Part shown: positions 8,938 to 18,256 of the stretch, piece by piece
How the letters are laid out: every line of letters starts with the position of its first letter
Position numbering within the stretch: position 1 is the stretch's first letter
From: Prochlorococcus sp. AG-321-E21
Lineage (GTDB): Bacteria; Cyanobacteriota; Cyanobacteriia; PCC-6307; Cyanobiaceae
Length of the DNA: 64,000 nucleotides
Assembly (NCBI GenBank): GCA_003283415.1
Contig: QBXH01000003.1
Span: 18,855-82,854 of the forward strand
Direction of reading: 5' to 3'
Notes under the pieces: generated by a model
Told to the model about the DNA's origin: nothing
The model's database searches: none
What the model saw: only the letters and a program-made list of their open reading frames with translations
Program-made: the position numbers and the translations under genes

Positions 8938-10014
8938 ATGACGATCGCCGTTGGAAGCGCCCCACAGAGAGGATGGTTTGATGTCCTTGATGATTGGTTA
9001 AAGCGCGACAGGTTTGTATTTATTGGTTGGTCCGGACTTCTTCTTCTACCTTGTGCATATTTATCTATAGGTGGATGGTTCGTCGGAACAACATTTGTTA
9101 CCTCTTGGTACACACATGGTATTGCCTCTTCATATCTCGAAGGAGCAAACTTTTTAACAGCAGCTGTTAGTACCCCTGGAGATGCCATGGGACACAGTCT
9201 TCTATTTTTATGGGGTCCTGAAGCCCAAGGTAGTTTCGTAAGATGGCTACAGCTTGGTGGTCTTTGGAACTTTGTTGCACTGCATGGAGTATTTGGCCTA
9301 ATTGGTTTTATGCTTCGTCAATTTGAAATTGCTGGTCTTGTAGGTATTAGACCTTATAACGCACTTGCTTTTTCAGCTGTAATTGCAGTCTTTACAAGTA
9401 TTTTCCTTATCTATCCTTTAGGACAACATAGTTGGTTTTTTGCTCCATCATTTGGTGTTGCAGCAATCTTCCGTTATATCTTGTTTATTCAAGGTTTTCA
9501 CAATATCACTTTAAATCCTTTTCACATGATGGGTGTTGCTGGAATTCTTGGTGGTGCACTTCTTTGTGCTATCCACGGGGCTACAGTTCAAAACACATTG
9601 TATGAAGATACAAGTATTTATACAGATGGTAAAGTTCAAAGTTCAACCTTTAGAGCTTTCGATCCAACACAAGAAGAAGAAACCTATTCAATGATCACAG
9701 CGAATAGATTTTGGAGCCAAATTTTTGGTATCGCTTTCTCTAACAAGCGTTTCCTTCACTTCTTGATGTTATTCGTACCTGTTATGGGTATGTGGACATC
9801 TTCAATTGGTATTGTTGGTTTAGCACTTAACTTAAGAGCTTACGATTTCGTTAGCCAAGAGATAAGAGCTGCAGAAGATCCAGAATTTGAAACTTTCTAC
9901 ACAAAGAATATACTTTTGAACGAAGGTATGCGAGCATGGATGTCTTCTGTGGATCAACCACACGAAAACTTTGTATTCCCTGAGGAGGTTCTTCCGCGTG
10001 GAAACGCCCTTTAA
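8938..10014 (+). CDS. psbD: Photosystem II reaction centre protein D2
   Basis: A 358-residue D2 protein that forms the photosystem II heart with D1. It binds the special-pair chlorophylls, the inactive pheophytin and the quinone QA. The five-helix pattern is clear. [18 protein letters not shown] lies near residue 87, and the His of [18 protein letters not shown] near residue 198 ligates chlorophyll. [13 protein letters not shown] near 214 leads to the iron and QA site. The C terminus [12 protein letters not shown] is normal. It overlaps psbC by 17 bases and shares its transcript. Confidence 0.97.
   Translation: MTIAVGSAPQRGWFDVLDDWLKRDRFVFIGWSGLLLLPCAYLSIGGWFVGTTFVTSWYTHGIASSYLEGANFLTAAVSTPGDAMGHSLLFLWGPEAQGSFVRWLQLGGLWNFVALHGVFGLIGFMLRQFEIAGLVGIRPYNALAFSAVIAVFTSIFLIYPLGQHSWFFAPSFGVAAIFRYILFIQGFHNITLNPFHMMGVAGILGGALLCAIHGATVQNTLYEDTSIYTDGKVQSSTFRAFDPTQEEETYSMITANRFWSQIFGIAFSNKRFLHFLMLFVPVMGMWTSSIGIVGLALNLRAYDFVSQEIRAAEDPEFETFYTKNILLNEGMRAWMSSVDQPHENFVFPEEVLPRGNAL
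9982..9988 (+). promoter_or_regulatory. Strong ribosome binding site inside psbD for psbC
   Basis: The sequence GAGGAGG within the last codons of psbD lies 9 bases before the GTG at 9998. It decides that psbC starts at this GTG rather than at the upstream in-frame TTG at 9971, because translation from 9971 would add nine residues not found in CP43. It allows translation of psbC independent of, or coupled to, psbD. Confidence 0.85.
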
Positions 10015-11380
10015 TAATTTACTAAGAGCTCCTAACCAGAGTATTGAAGAAACTGGTTATGCTTGGTACGTAGGTAATGCCAGATTAATAAATTTATCTG
10101 GACGTTTACTTGGAGCACACATTGCACACTCTGGCTTAATAGTTTTTTGGGCCGGAGCAATGATGTTATTCGAAGTAAGTCATTTCACATTTGATAAACC
10201 AATGTGGGAGCAAGGCTTAATTTGTATGCCTCACGTCGCAATGTTCGGGTTTGGAATAGGACCTGGTGGAGAAGTTACTTCTGTATATCCTTTCTTTGTT
10301 GCAGGTGTTATACATTTAATTTCTTCAGCAGTTTTGGGTTTTGGAGGAATTTATCACTCCTTAGCTGGTCCAGAAAAACTTGAGCAAGATTTTCCTTTCT
10401 TTTCAACTGACTGGAGAGATAAAAATCAAATGACTAACATATTGGGTTATCACCTAGTAGTTTTAGGAGTTGGTGCTTTATTTTTCGTAGCCGATTGGAT
10501 GTTTATTGGTGGTGCTTATGATACATGGGCCCCCGGTGGAGGAGAAGTAAGATTGGTTAGTCCAACCTTAGATCCAAGAGTAATACTTGGTTATCTATTT
10601 AGATCTCCATGGGGAGGCGCTGGTTCCATAATTGGTGTTAATTCAATCGAAGACATTGTTGGTGGGCATGTTTATGTTGGTATAACTGCTATTATCGGTG
10701 GCTTATTCCATGTCTTCACAAAACCATTTGGGTGGGCTAGAAGAGCATTCATATGGAATGGAGAAGGACTTCTAAGTTATGCTCTAGGTGGAATATGTGT
10801 TGCAAGTTTTATTGCATCAACTTTCATCTGGTTTAATAACACTGCTTATCCTTCAGAGTTCTACGGTCCAACAAATGCTGAAGCTTCACAGGCACAAAGC
10901 TTTACTTTCCTAGTGAGAGATCAAAGAATTGGAGCTAATGTAGGTTCAACAATGGGACCAACAGGATTAGGTAAGTATCTCATGAGATCTCCCACAGGTG
11001 AAATTATATTTGGTGGTGAAACAATGAGATTTTGGGATTTCAGAGGACCATGGTTAGAACCTTTAAGAGGACCTAATGGATTGAGCCTTGAGAAAATCCA
11101 AAACGATATTCAGCCTTGGCAAGTAAGAAGAGCTGCTGAATATATGACTCATGCTCCTAATGCTTCTATCAACTCTGTTGGAGGAATCATTACTGAGCCA
11201 AACGCTGTTAACTTTGTAAACTTAAGACAATGGTTAGCTGCAGCTCAATTCTTCTTGGGATGGTTCACATTCATCGGTCACCTTTGGCATGCTGGTCGTG
11301 CTAGAGCAGCCGCTGCCGGTTTCGAAAAGGGAATTGACAGAAAGAGTGAGCCAGCTCTAGAAATGCCAGATATTGATTAA
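9998..11380 (+). CDS. psbC: Photosystem II inner antenna protein CP43
   Basis: A 460-residue core antenna protein of photosystem II, starting at GTG ([14 protein letters not shown]) inside psbD. Six membrane helices bearing chlorophyll-ligating histidines are evident: [18 protein letters not shown] at the first, HFTFDKP and [18 protein letters not shown] later. The large lumenal loop carries the [17 protein letters not shown] block; the Arg of this motif contacts the Mn cluster environment. The protein ends ALEMPDID. Length is typical. A terminator lies 20 bases downstream. Confidence 0.97.
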   Translation: METPFNNLLRAPNQSIEETGYAWYVGNARLINLSGRLLGAHIAHSGLIVFWAGAMMLFEVSHFTFDKPMWEQGLICMPHVAMFGFGIGPGGEVTSVYPFFVAGVIHLISSAVLGFGGIYHSLAGPEKLEQDFPFFSTDWRDKNQMTNILGYHLVVLGVGALFFVADWMFIGGAYDTWAPGGGEVRLVSPTLDPRVILGYLFRSPWGGAGSIIGVNSIEDIVGGHVYVGITAIIGGLFHVFTKPFGWARRAFIWNGEGLLSYALGGICVASFIASTFIWFNNTAYPSEFYGPTNAEASQAQSFTFLVRDQRIGANVGSTMGPTGLGKYLMRSPTGEIIFGGETMRFWDFRGPWLEPLRGPNGLSLEKIQNDIQPWQVRRAAEYMTHAPNASINSVGGIITEPNAVNFVNLRQWLAAAQFFLGWFTFIGHLWHAGRARAAAAGFEKGIDRKSEPALEMPDID

Positions 11381-11399
11381 CTCTAATCAATTAATTTTT

Positions 11400-11428
11400 A
11401 AAGACCCCAATAGGGGTCTTTTTTTTTA
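11400..11428 (+). terminator. Rho-independent terminator of psbDC
   Basis: The stem AAGACCCC/GGGGTCTT (11401-11408 with 11413-11420) has an AATA loop and is followed by a run of nine T on the plus strand. It ends the psbDC transcript just before the 3' end of the convergent maf gene. On the minus strand only three T follow, so it probably serves psbDC only. Confidence 0.92.
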
Positions 11429-12052
11429 TACAAAAATCCCTTCCTTAATTAAGCTTTTTCTAAGCCATGGCAAACTTAAACCCATTACATTACTAAAACA
11501 CCCATCTATCTTTCGAATATATTTACCGCCTTTGCCTTCCAAGGCAAAGCCCCCAGCACAATATAAAGGTTCAAGAGATTCAACATAACTTTTTATCTCT
11601 TCATCTTCCAATCTAGAAAAATATACTTTGGAACTTACTGTTTTTTTAATTTTCCTTGTAACTTTTAGTACTTTCGAAGTTGAATCAAAAGTACAAAAAA
11701 GTAATGTATGTCCCGTATGGAGAGAGCCAAATTCTCCAGACATTTTTGACCATCTTTTATATGCTTCTTCTTTATCTGATGGTTTTCCGAAAGCGGTCCC
11801 TTTAAATTCAAAGATTGAATCACAACCTAAGATTACGACTGAACTATAATTAAAATTCCCTGGCAATTCTATCTCTTTGATATTAAGAACTAAACTATTA
11901 GCTTTTTGAAAAGATAACTCCATCGCTAAATCAGATATAGTATTTTCTTTTATTGAAGACTCATCAAAGTTACTTGATATTTGAATAAATTCAATTTGAC
12001 AGTTTTCCAGTAATTTCTTTCTAGATTGGGATGCAGAGGCTAGAATTAACAC
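11426..12052 (-). CDS. maf: Maf-like nucleoside triphosphate pyrophosphatase
   Basis: A 208-residue Maf/HAM1-fold protein that hydrolyses non-canonical nucleoside triphosphates to monophosphates. The family signature [15 protein letters not shown] is at residues 2-16. [11 protein letters not shown] with the catalytic Asp is near 76, and the [18 protein letters not shown] motif is near 90-107. The C-terminal [16 protein letters not shown] is also typical. It converges on psbC, sharing the intergenic terminator region. Length is normal for the family. Confidence 0.93.
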   Translation of the reverse strand: MLILASASQSRKKLLENCQIEFIQISSNFDESSIKENTISDLAMELSFQKANSLVLNIKEIELPGNFNYSSVVILGCDSIFEFKGTAFGKPSDKEEAYKRWSKMSGEFGSLHTGHTLLFCTFDSTSKVLKVTRKIKKTVSSKVYFSRLEDEEIKSYVESLEPLYCAGGFALEGKGGKYIRKIDGCFSNVMGLSLPWLRKSLIKEGIFV

Positions 12053-12118
12053 AAATTTTTTATCGAATTATAATTCAATTCACTTATTAATAAATTTCAA
12101 GATTAATATAAATTACTA

Positions 12119-13648
12119 ATGGAATTAATAGAAAAACTACAACCCATTAAAAAGCCCTTAATGGTTTTGGGTACATCTAGTGGGGCAGGCAAATCGTTAA
12201 CAGTTACTGCCATAGGTAGGATTCTTAAAAATTCAGGAGAAGAACCAATACCTTTTAAAGGACAAAATATGAGTAATAATGCTTGGGTTGATTGGAATGG
12301 TGGAGAAATGGCATATTCACAAGCACTTCAAGCTTTTGCCTGCGGGATAATTCCTTCTTCAGAAATGAATCCCATTTTATTAAAGCCTCAAGGTAATTCG
12401 ATAAGCGAGGTGATCCATCTAGGGAAAAGTACAGGAATTACAACGGCAAAAAATTACTACAAGGATTGGTTTTTCCCCGGTTGGGAAGTAATAAAAAAGA
12501 GTTTGAATTCAATATATAAACTACACCCAAATTGTCGTTTAATTATCGAAGGTGCTGGAAGTCCTGTTGAGATGAATTTAATTCATAGAGACCTTACTAA
12601 CCTAAAAGTTGCAAAATATTTAAACGCGAACTGCATCCTAGTGACTGATATCGAAAGAGGGGGTGTATTTGCACAAATAATAGGAACCCTTGAGTTAATG
12701 AAACCAGAAGAAAGAAAACTCATTAAAGGGATATTAATAAACAGATTTAGAGGGGACATTTCATTATTTGAAGAAGGTAAAAAATGGATAGAAAATAAAA
12801 CACAAATCCCTGTTTTAGGAATAATTCCATGGTTAGATGATAAATTCCCTCCAGAGGATTCTTTAGATTTATTAGAAAAAAAATCATATGCAACCAACCC
12901 TGAAATAAAGGTTGGAATTATAAAATTACCATCTATAAGTAATTTTTCAGATTTTGATCCATTAGAAAATGAAGAATCAATATTAATTAAATGGGTAATG
13001 GAATCTCAAAATTTGGATCAATTTGATTTTCTTATTATTCCCGGAAGTAAACAGACTATTAAAGATCAACAATTTCTTAGAGATTCTGGTCTATCTAAGG
13101 ATATAAAAAATTATTCAACGAATAATGGCAATATTTTTGGGATTTGTGGAGGTTTACAAATGTTAGGAACAATTCTTGAAGACCCATTTTTTAAAGAAGG
13201 GTCAAAAGTTAATTTAGTGCACTCAATTAACGGAATTGGATTACTCCCTTTAAAAACAACTTTCCTTCAAAAAAAAATAACAAGGCAAATAAATTCTGAG
13301 TCAATTTGGCCGAACTTAACAGAAATCAAAGGATTTGAGATTCATAACGGAATAACTGAATTGGATAGGAGTCAAGATACCTTTAAAATAAAGCCCATTT
13401 TTAAAGATTTAGATCTTGGGTGGTATAAAGAAAATACCCAAGGAGGGACTATTGCAGGTACATACATTCATGGAATTTTTGAAAATGATAATTGGAGAGA
13501 TCACTATTTAAACTTAATTAGAAAGAGAAAAAATTTGCCTTTATTAGACAAAAAAACAAGATCTTATAAAATGAAACGAGAATCGATTATTGATAACTTA
13601 GCAAATGAATTTAATAAACACTTTAATATTTCATCGCTATTAAATTGA
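12119..13648 (+). CDS. cobQ: Cobyric acid synthase
   Basis: A 509-residue glutamine-dependent amidotransferase that amidates four side chains of adenosylcobyrinic diamide, making the pseudocobalamin-type cofactor that Prochlorococcus synthesises. The N-terminal ATPase-like domain has GTSSGAGKSLTVTA at residues 18-31 and FKGQNMSNNA near 44. The C-terminal class I glutaminase domain has the nucleophile Cys in GICGGLQMLG near residue 343 and the His in GTYIHGIFEN near 450. It overlaps the ferredoxin gene by 4 bases, so the two are translationally coupled. Confidence 0.96.
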   Translation: MELIEKLQPIKKPLMVLGTSSGAGKSLTVTAIGRILKNSGEEPIPFKGQNMSNNAWVDWNGGEMAYSQALQAFACGIIPSSEMNPILLKPQGNSISEVIHLGKSTGITTAKNYYKDWFFPGWEVIKKSLNSIYKLHPNCRLIIEGAGSPVEMNLIHRDLTNLKVAKYLNANCILVTDIERGGVFAQIIGTLELMKPEERKLIKGILINRFRGDISLFEEGKKWIENKTQIPVLGIIPWLDDKFPPEDSLDLLEKKSYATNPEIKVGIIKLPSISNFSDFDPLENEESILIKWVMESQNLDQFDFLIIPGSKQTIKDQQFLRDSGLSKDIKNYSTNNGNIFGICGGLQMLGTILEDPFFKEGSKVNLVHSINGIGLLPLKTTFLQKKITRQINSESIWPNLTEIKGFEIHNGITELDRSQDTFKIKPIFKDLDLGWYKENTQGGTIAGTYIHGIFENDNWRDHYLNLIRKRKNLPLLDKKTRSYKMKRESIIDNLANEFNKHFNISSLLN

Positions 13649-13890
13649 AACATTCAAAAATTAAAATCACATGGCCAAATAATATTGAGACATATGCCTC
13701 AGAAGGCGATGATTGGTTTTCAATTGCTGAAAAGGTAGGTTTAGAAATTCCAACTGGATGTTTAACGGGTAGTTGTGGAGCCTGTGAAATAGATGTTAAT
13801 GGAGAAACTGTTAGAGCTTGTATAAGCAATATTCAAAGTAACACAGATTGTTCATTAAGCGTTTCTTTCACTACCGATCCCTTTTGGTAA
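13645..13890 (+). CDS. Short [2Fe-2S] ferredoxin
   Basis: An 81-residue ferredoxin-fold protein. Four cysteines at 39, 44, 47 and 59 (GCLTGSCGACEID and VRAC) form a CX4CX2CX11C pattern. This is the spacing of SdhB and molybdo-hydroxylase clusters, not the longer final gap of plant-type photosynthetic ferredoxin. Translation probably starts at the TTG that overlaps the TGA of cobQ; no other in-frame start is available. Coupling to cobQ suggests a role near corrinoid synthesis, but the electron partner is unknown. Confidence 0.88.
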   Translation: MKHSKIKITWPNNIETYASEGDDWFSIAEKVGLEIPTGCLTGSCGACEIDVNGETVRACISNIQSNTDCSLSVSFTTDPFW

Positions 13891-13908
13891 AATTAAGTTA
13901 TAAATTCT

Positions 13909-15330
13909 TTAGAATAAAAAGTTTAATTTGAAACCAAGTCGATATTCTTTATCTTCAAGAAGTTGTCCGATATCCAGAATACCTTCTGCATTTAAATAAT
14001 ATAAATCAATTGATTTTTCTGGTTGTAAAGAATATCTTAGTGCTAATGAAAATTTAAAATCTGAATCATTTTTAAATGAAGTATTTATTTCAGTGATAAA
14101 TTGTAAATTATCAAATAAATTTATATAGCTTGAAACTCCAATCCCCCCAACGATTCTTTCTACTCCTCTAAAAAAATATTTCGGAGCTAAATTAAAGACT
14201 CCCTTATTATTTAATCTTAAGGTATTTATCAATTCACCGAATAGATAGCCTTGATTCGTTTCATTATTTCTCCCGACAGATGTTCTAAATGCCAACCAAA
14301 AAGATCATCTTTTTGGGGACTAAATATTGATAATTCCCCTCCGAATCTATAGTTAAGATTATTCTCACTTAAGTAAGTTGAATATAACCTTGAAATATTA
14401 TATTCATTAGGATTAGTATCATTGAAACGACCAATATTGAGCAATTCTAGTTGCAACATATTTGACAAAGAATAACCATAAAATCTAAATAAATTTCCCC
14501 TAGGGTCATAATTAAGACTAATTTGTGAAGTTCCAGCTTTATGTATCACTGCATTATTTACTGTGATTCCGCCATAACTAATCAATTTATCTCTCTCATT
14601 TAAGGGCTCTAGAAAATTATCCTCTTCATAAGGTTTATAAATTATATTGCCAGAATAAAGTGGTTTATTATCTGATGGAATAGTAAGTAAACTTTTAGAG
14701 GGGCTTGATCCTTATGAATTCGTTATCTTACCTTCAATTCCAATCTAAAGATTAATATTCCAACCCAAACCTAAACTATATATAGATTTTCTGGGGTATT
14801 TTAGTTCACTATCAAAATAGTTATTGCCAGGGCCTAAAAGATTTGTATATGAGAAAAGTTGATCAATATATTTCGCAATATCTAAAACAAAGCCACTTCC
14901 TAAATAAAAATTATTTCCATAAGCATTTTACCAATTCCCTTTGAGCCTAATTTCTCAGGCAAGAAGGTAACCCCTAGAACTATTAAAAAATTCAGATTAT
15001 CATTCAATTTTTTCGAGAAAGGTAAAGAAAATGCTCAAACTATATTTTCAAATTTTTCTTTAGCATATGAATTGTTCTGTTGATTATAAATACTTTTATT
15101 TTTTTCAGATCCACTTGCAAGCATCCAATATTCAAAAGTTGATACCATAAATATTCCAAAGAAATTTTCATTCTCTGATAACAATTTTTTCTTGAATGAA
15201 AAAGTATAGTTTTGCTAATAATAATTAGTATTTTTCCCATCAATTTAGTTGTATAAATAATCATCCCCGCCTCAGAAAAATAAATTGATATAAGAGAAGA
15301 ATTTGAGAGTCCATAAACAAAAATAAATGA
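13909..15330 (-). pseudogene. Decayed outer-membrane beta-barrel-like gene
   Basis: One ancestral reading frame can be followed for about 1.4 kb if lesions are skipped. In-frame stops are at 15245-15247, 15215-15217, 15035-15037, 14955-14957, 14928-14930, 14745-14747 and 14712-14714. Frame changes occur near 15265, between about 15000 and 15010, and near 14290. The restored protein (about 460 residues) alternates short hydrophobic strands with Asn/Gly/Tyr-rich turns and ends in aromatic FKLNFLF, the pattern of an outer-membrane barrel. The last two pieces are still open at 14229-14585 and 13909-14295. I cannot name the family. No start codon survives at the 5' end. Confidence 0.82.
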
Positions 15331-15430
15331 TGGGTTTTATGAAATTTATATGAGGTTAAAAACTTTGAACAAAATATATGAAATTCAATAGTAAACAAAT
15401 ATAATTTATATAATATGAATTCATTTTTTA

Positions 15431-16858
15431 ATGAAAGGTTTTGGAGATCAAACTAAATCTAAAAAGAAATTAAATAATTTTAGAACCAAGCAATATCATC
15501 AACAAATAATGTATGAAGCTGTAAAGCATCAATCAGCCGGAAATATTACAGAAGCAAAAAAGTATTATCAAACGTTAATTAAGGATGGTTTGGAAGATGC
15601 AAATGTTTTTAATAATTATGGAATCATTTTAGTAAATCTAGGAGAATTAAAGGAAGCTGAATTATTAATCCGCAAGTCAATCGAACTCAACCCCAAAGAT
15701 CCAGGAGCACATACTAATTTAGGAAGGATTTTAATAAAACTAGGAAAATTTAAGGAAGCAGAATTATCCACTCTTAAGGTAATTGAACTTAACCCTAATT
15801 CCTTTGAGGCTCATTACACCCTCGGTAATTTATTGAGAGATCAGGGCAAATTAGAAGATGCAGAAATCTCAATCCGCAAATCAATTCACCTGAATCATAA
15901 TTTCGTTAAAGCTTATTTAATTTTAGGAATCTTATTAAGAGAACAAGGTAAATTAGAGGAAGCAGAATTATCCACTCGCAAAGTAATTGAACTAAATCCA
16001 AAAGTAGCGAATGCTCATTTATCTTTAGGAATCATATTGAGAGATCTTGGTAGATTAGGCGAAGCAGAAATATCTACTATCAAAGCAATAAACTTAAAAA
16101 GTTCTGATTTAGAACTTTGTTATCAAAATTTAAGTCTCTTAATGTACGCCAAAGGTAATATAAATTTAGCACTCGAAAATATAGAAAAAGCTATTTCAAT
16201 TGATCCTATATCCAAAGATAATAAATTAATAGAATCAATATTTAAGAAACGAAATAACATAAAAAACAATGAAATATTAACTCATAAGGATACCCTTATT
16301 AACTATGAAAAATTTTCGACCTACCCCATTATTATAAACAAAACAGTTGACCCAGAACTAGTCAATTCTTTGTATGAGATACAGGCTTTAGATTTAAATA
16401 AATTTACAGACCCTAGTTATGGAGAAGCTAGGGGCTCTGATTATCAGCTATTTGAAGACAATGAAAATATCACAAATAAGCTAGAAAGAGATTTAATTGG
16501 TATCACGAAAAAAATCGTAAACACAGAAGTTTTTTTTCGTGATTCATTTTTTACAATTCTAAGTGGTAACAGCACAATAAGGAAACATAACCATTTAGGT
16601 GATTTTGATAAAATTGAGGTTCTTAACTTATGGAAGCAAAAATATTCTTTGGTCTACTATTTATCTATTGGAAATCAAAATTGTAAATATCCAGGAGTAT
16701 TAAAATTCTATAAAGATAGATATGAAGATAAATCTAATTTGGAAATTCTTCCTAAAGAAGGAATGATATTAATATTCCCAGCTGATAGATTCCATTCAGC
16801 AAAGTATAATGGAAATAAAGATAGGATTATAATAGGAATAAACTTTTATAGCATTTAA
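15431..16858 (+). CDS. TPR protein with C-terminal 2OG-Fe(II) oxygenase-like domain
   Basis: A 475-residue two-part protein. Residues 25-270 hold about seven tetratricopeptide repeats with near-identical units (GKLEEAELSTRKVIELNP and similar). Residues 300-475 resemble the putative 2OG-Fe(II) oxygenase family found after TPRs. They show His386-Asn-His388 in IRKHNHLGDFD, a YSLVYYLSIG strand, and FPADRFHSAKYNG with His455 followed by an Arg in DRIIIGINFY. These could supply the iron and 2-oxoglutarate ligands. No signal peptide is visible. It stands alone between a pseudogene and a long non-coding stretch, which suggests recent local rearrangement. Substrate is unknown; a peptide or sugar hydroxylase is possible. 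Confidence 0.85.
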   Translation: MKGFGDQTKSKKKLNNFRTKQYHQQIMYEAVKHQSAGNITEAKKYYQTLIKDGLEDANVFNNYGIILVNLGELKEAELLIRKSIELNPKDPGAHTNLGRILIKLGKFKEAELSTLKVIELNPNSFEAHYTLGNLLRDQGKLEDAEISIRKSIHLNHNFVKAYLILGILLREQGKLEEAELSTRKVIELNPKVANAHLSLGIILRDLGRLGEAEISTIKAINLKSSDLELCYQNLSLLMYAKGNINLALENIEKAISIDPISKDNKLIESIFKKRNNIKNNEILTHKDTLINYEKFSTYPIIINKTVDPELVNSLYEIQALDLNKFTDPSYGEARGSDYQLFEDNENITNKLERDLIGITKKIVNTEVFFRDSFFTILSGNSTIRKHNHLGDFDKIEVLNLWKQKYSLVYYLSIGNQNCKYPGVLKFYKDRYEDKSNLEILPKEGMILIFPADRFHSAKYNGNKDRIIIGINFYSI

Positions 16859-17062
16859 TATTCAATAAATAGAAGTTACATTGAAGGCTTTTTATTAATT
16901 GTTAAATCAAAGCAATATTTAAATATTTTTAATTTGTAAACAATACTTCTTATTTGAATTACATAAGAAAATAATATTTTTAGTAAGATTATGTGCATAT
17001 TTTGGTTACTCTACTTTTTAGGATAGATTATGTATTTGTTAAGACTTACTTGCTATAACTAA

Positions 17063-17102
17063 TCAGGGCGACAGGATTCGAATTTGCCACCTAGTACTCC
17101 CT
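17063..17102 (-). pseudogene. 3' fragment resembling tRNA-Pro
   Basis: On the minus strand this 40-base stretch reads GGGAGTACTAGGTGGCAAAT then TCGAATCCTGTCGCCCTGA. It corresponds to the anticodon-stem 3' strand, T arm and acceptor 3' strand of a cyanobacterial tRNA-Pro with a few changes. No 5' half is present. Such 3' ends are left at island edges by tRNA-targeting elements. The identity as tRNA-Pro is from memory of the sequence pattern, not alignment. Confidence 0.65.
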
Positions 17103-17446
17103 TGTAGGTTCAACATTTAACTTAGGACTCGCAGGTAGAATAACCGATTTCTCTGCTTCCATTTTTACTGATTTTCTGGTGTATTTTTCGTCAGACATTC
17201 CCTATGATCTAACAAAACTAAATTTTTCTATACTATTTAACATTTTTTCAATATTTTTTTCTCTCTTCTTCTCTTTGAAAATAATTAGCGGTTAATGCAG
17301 TTATTCTTCCCTCCTTAACTTAAGCTTGCCTTAATAAAAGCCTTCTTTTCTTCCCTTTTCCGAGTTTCTGAAACTCTTTTGAAGAACTTAATAATGACTA
17401 GTTTTCTTCATTGTTATCCATTTAGAAATCAGGAAAACTTAATTGA

Positions 17447-17743
17447 ACAAATGATATTCAATTAAAACAATCAATTGAATATGTAAAACATGATGGCACT
17501 ATTGGATCTTACTTCCCAGATTTTTTCTTAAAATTAGATAATGGTGATAGGTGGGTTGTTGAAACAAAAGGTGCTGAAAGTATTAATGACCCTAGAAAAA
17601 TTGAGCGATTAAAAATTTTGTGTGAGGATGCCACTAGATTGCATGGAATAAGTTGGAAATGCCTTTACATTAGGCAGGAAATCTGGAATGTATTGAAACC
17701 GAAACCAATAAATTTCATTGAACTATCACAATATTTCATTTGA
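17447..17743 (+). pseudogene. Remnant of a type III restriction enzyme-like nuclease domain
   Basis: An open stretch of 98 codons ending in TGA with no usable start. It reads YVKHDGTIGSYFPDFFLKL, then DNGDRWVVETKGAESINDP. The PD...ETKG pattern is the catalytic core of PD-(D/E)XK nucleases, as at the C terminus of type III restriction (Res) and related helicase-nuclease proteins. Just upstream, another frame (17393-17464, HCYPFRNQENLIEQMIF) looks like the preceding part, so a frameshift and a large 5' deletion have occurred. It is a relic of a defence gene carried by the island. Confidence 0.75.
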
Positions 17744-17765
17744 GAATCTATCACTGCTAATACAA

Positions 17766-17814
17766 AAACACCAAATTCAAAAAAACAAACAAAACACAAA
17801 CACCAAATTCAAAA
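17766..17814. repeat. Short direct repeat
   Basis: AAACACCAAATTCAAAA occurs at 17766-17782 and again at 17798-17814, with a 15-base A/C-rich spacer. It lies just after the nuclease remnant. It may be replication slippage in A-rich sequence or part of an old element end. Confidence 0.6.
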
Positions 17815-18056
17815 TTTTAAGTTTATTGACTTTCTTTCATTATCTTATTTTTCTTTCCTTCCTCTTTGAAAATTACACCTTCAAATGAAAGATTTGCCCA
17901 TATAATTAGTTTTCTCTTTTACTGGTTCAACTACGAATATATACTCTCACCTACAGGCAATTTATTTCTTGCCTCACCTTTTTTTAGTTAAAACTTACTT
18001 ATTTCTAGGTCAGTATAGATCTTTGCCAAAGCAAGTGATAAGAATTGGTTTCAGTA

Positions 18057-18133
18057 TATCCACCACCACAAAACTTTGTCTATCAAATATCCACCACCAC
18101 ACGCGATTTATCCACCATCACATCCACCACCAC
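18057..18133. repeat. Four iteron-like repeats, TATCCACCACCAC
   Basis: Copies are at 18057-18069, 18088-18100 (both exact), 18109-18121 (one change) and 18122-18133 (last 12 bases). The third is preceded by T, giving TTATCCACC, one base away from a DnaA box. Such clusters are seen at replication origins of plasmids and replicating elements. No replication gene is nearby, so this is only a possibility. Confidence 0.55.
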
Positions 18134-18245
18134 TCTTTTCGGCATATACTGGAAAGGTGGGGTCTATATAAAAATCTATCCCGGTTATATTCTCAAAAAC
18201 GCCCTCATAGCGTCCTACATAGGTCAGTAGCATACTTAATGGTTA

Positions 18246-18256
18246 CGGAGAGGGTG
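18246..18256. repeat. Possible attachment-site copy of the tRNA-Ser 3' end
   Basis: CGGAGAGGGTG is identical to 18509-18519, the 3' terminus of tRNA-Ser(CGA). It lies 263 bases away in the same orientation, on the 3' side of the tRNA. It is followed by TTTCG, which matches the tRNA's TTCG after a three-base gap. This is the layout left by elements that recombine at tRNA 3' ends. Eleven bases is short, so chance is not excluded. Confidence 0.5.

Noticed and set aside
15040..15264. Open frame of 74 codons on the minus strand
   Set aside because: It is out of frame with the better-supported pseudogene reading that spans the same bases.
18057..18133. CRISPR array
   Set aside because: Repeats are only 12-13 bases and spacers are 0-18 bases of uneven length; no cas genes are present.
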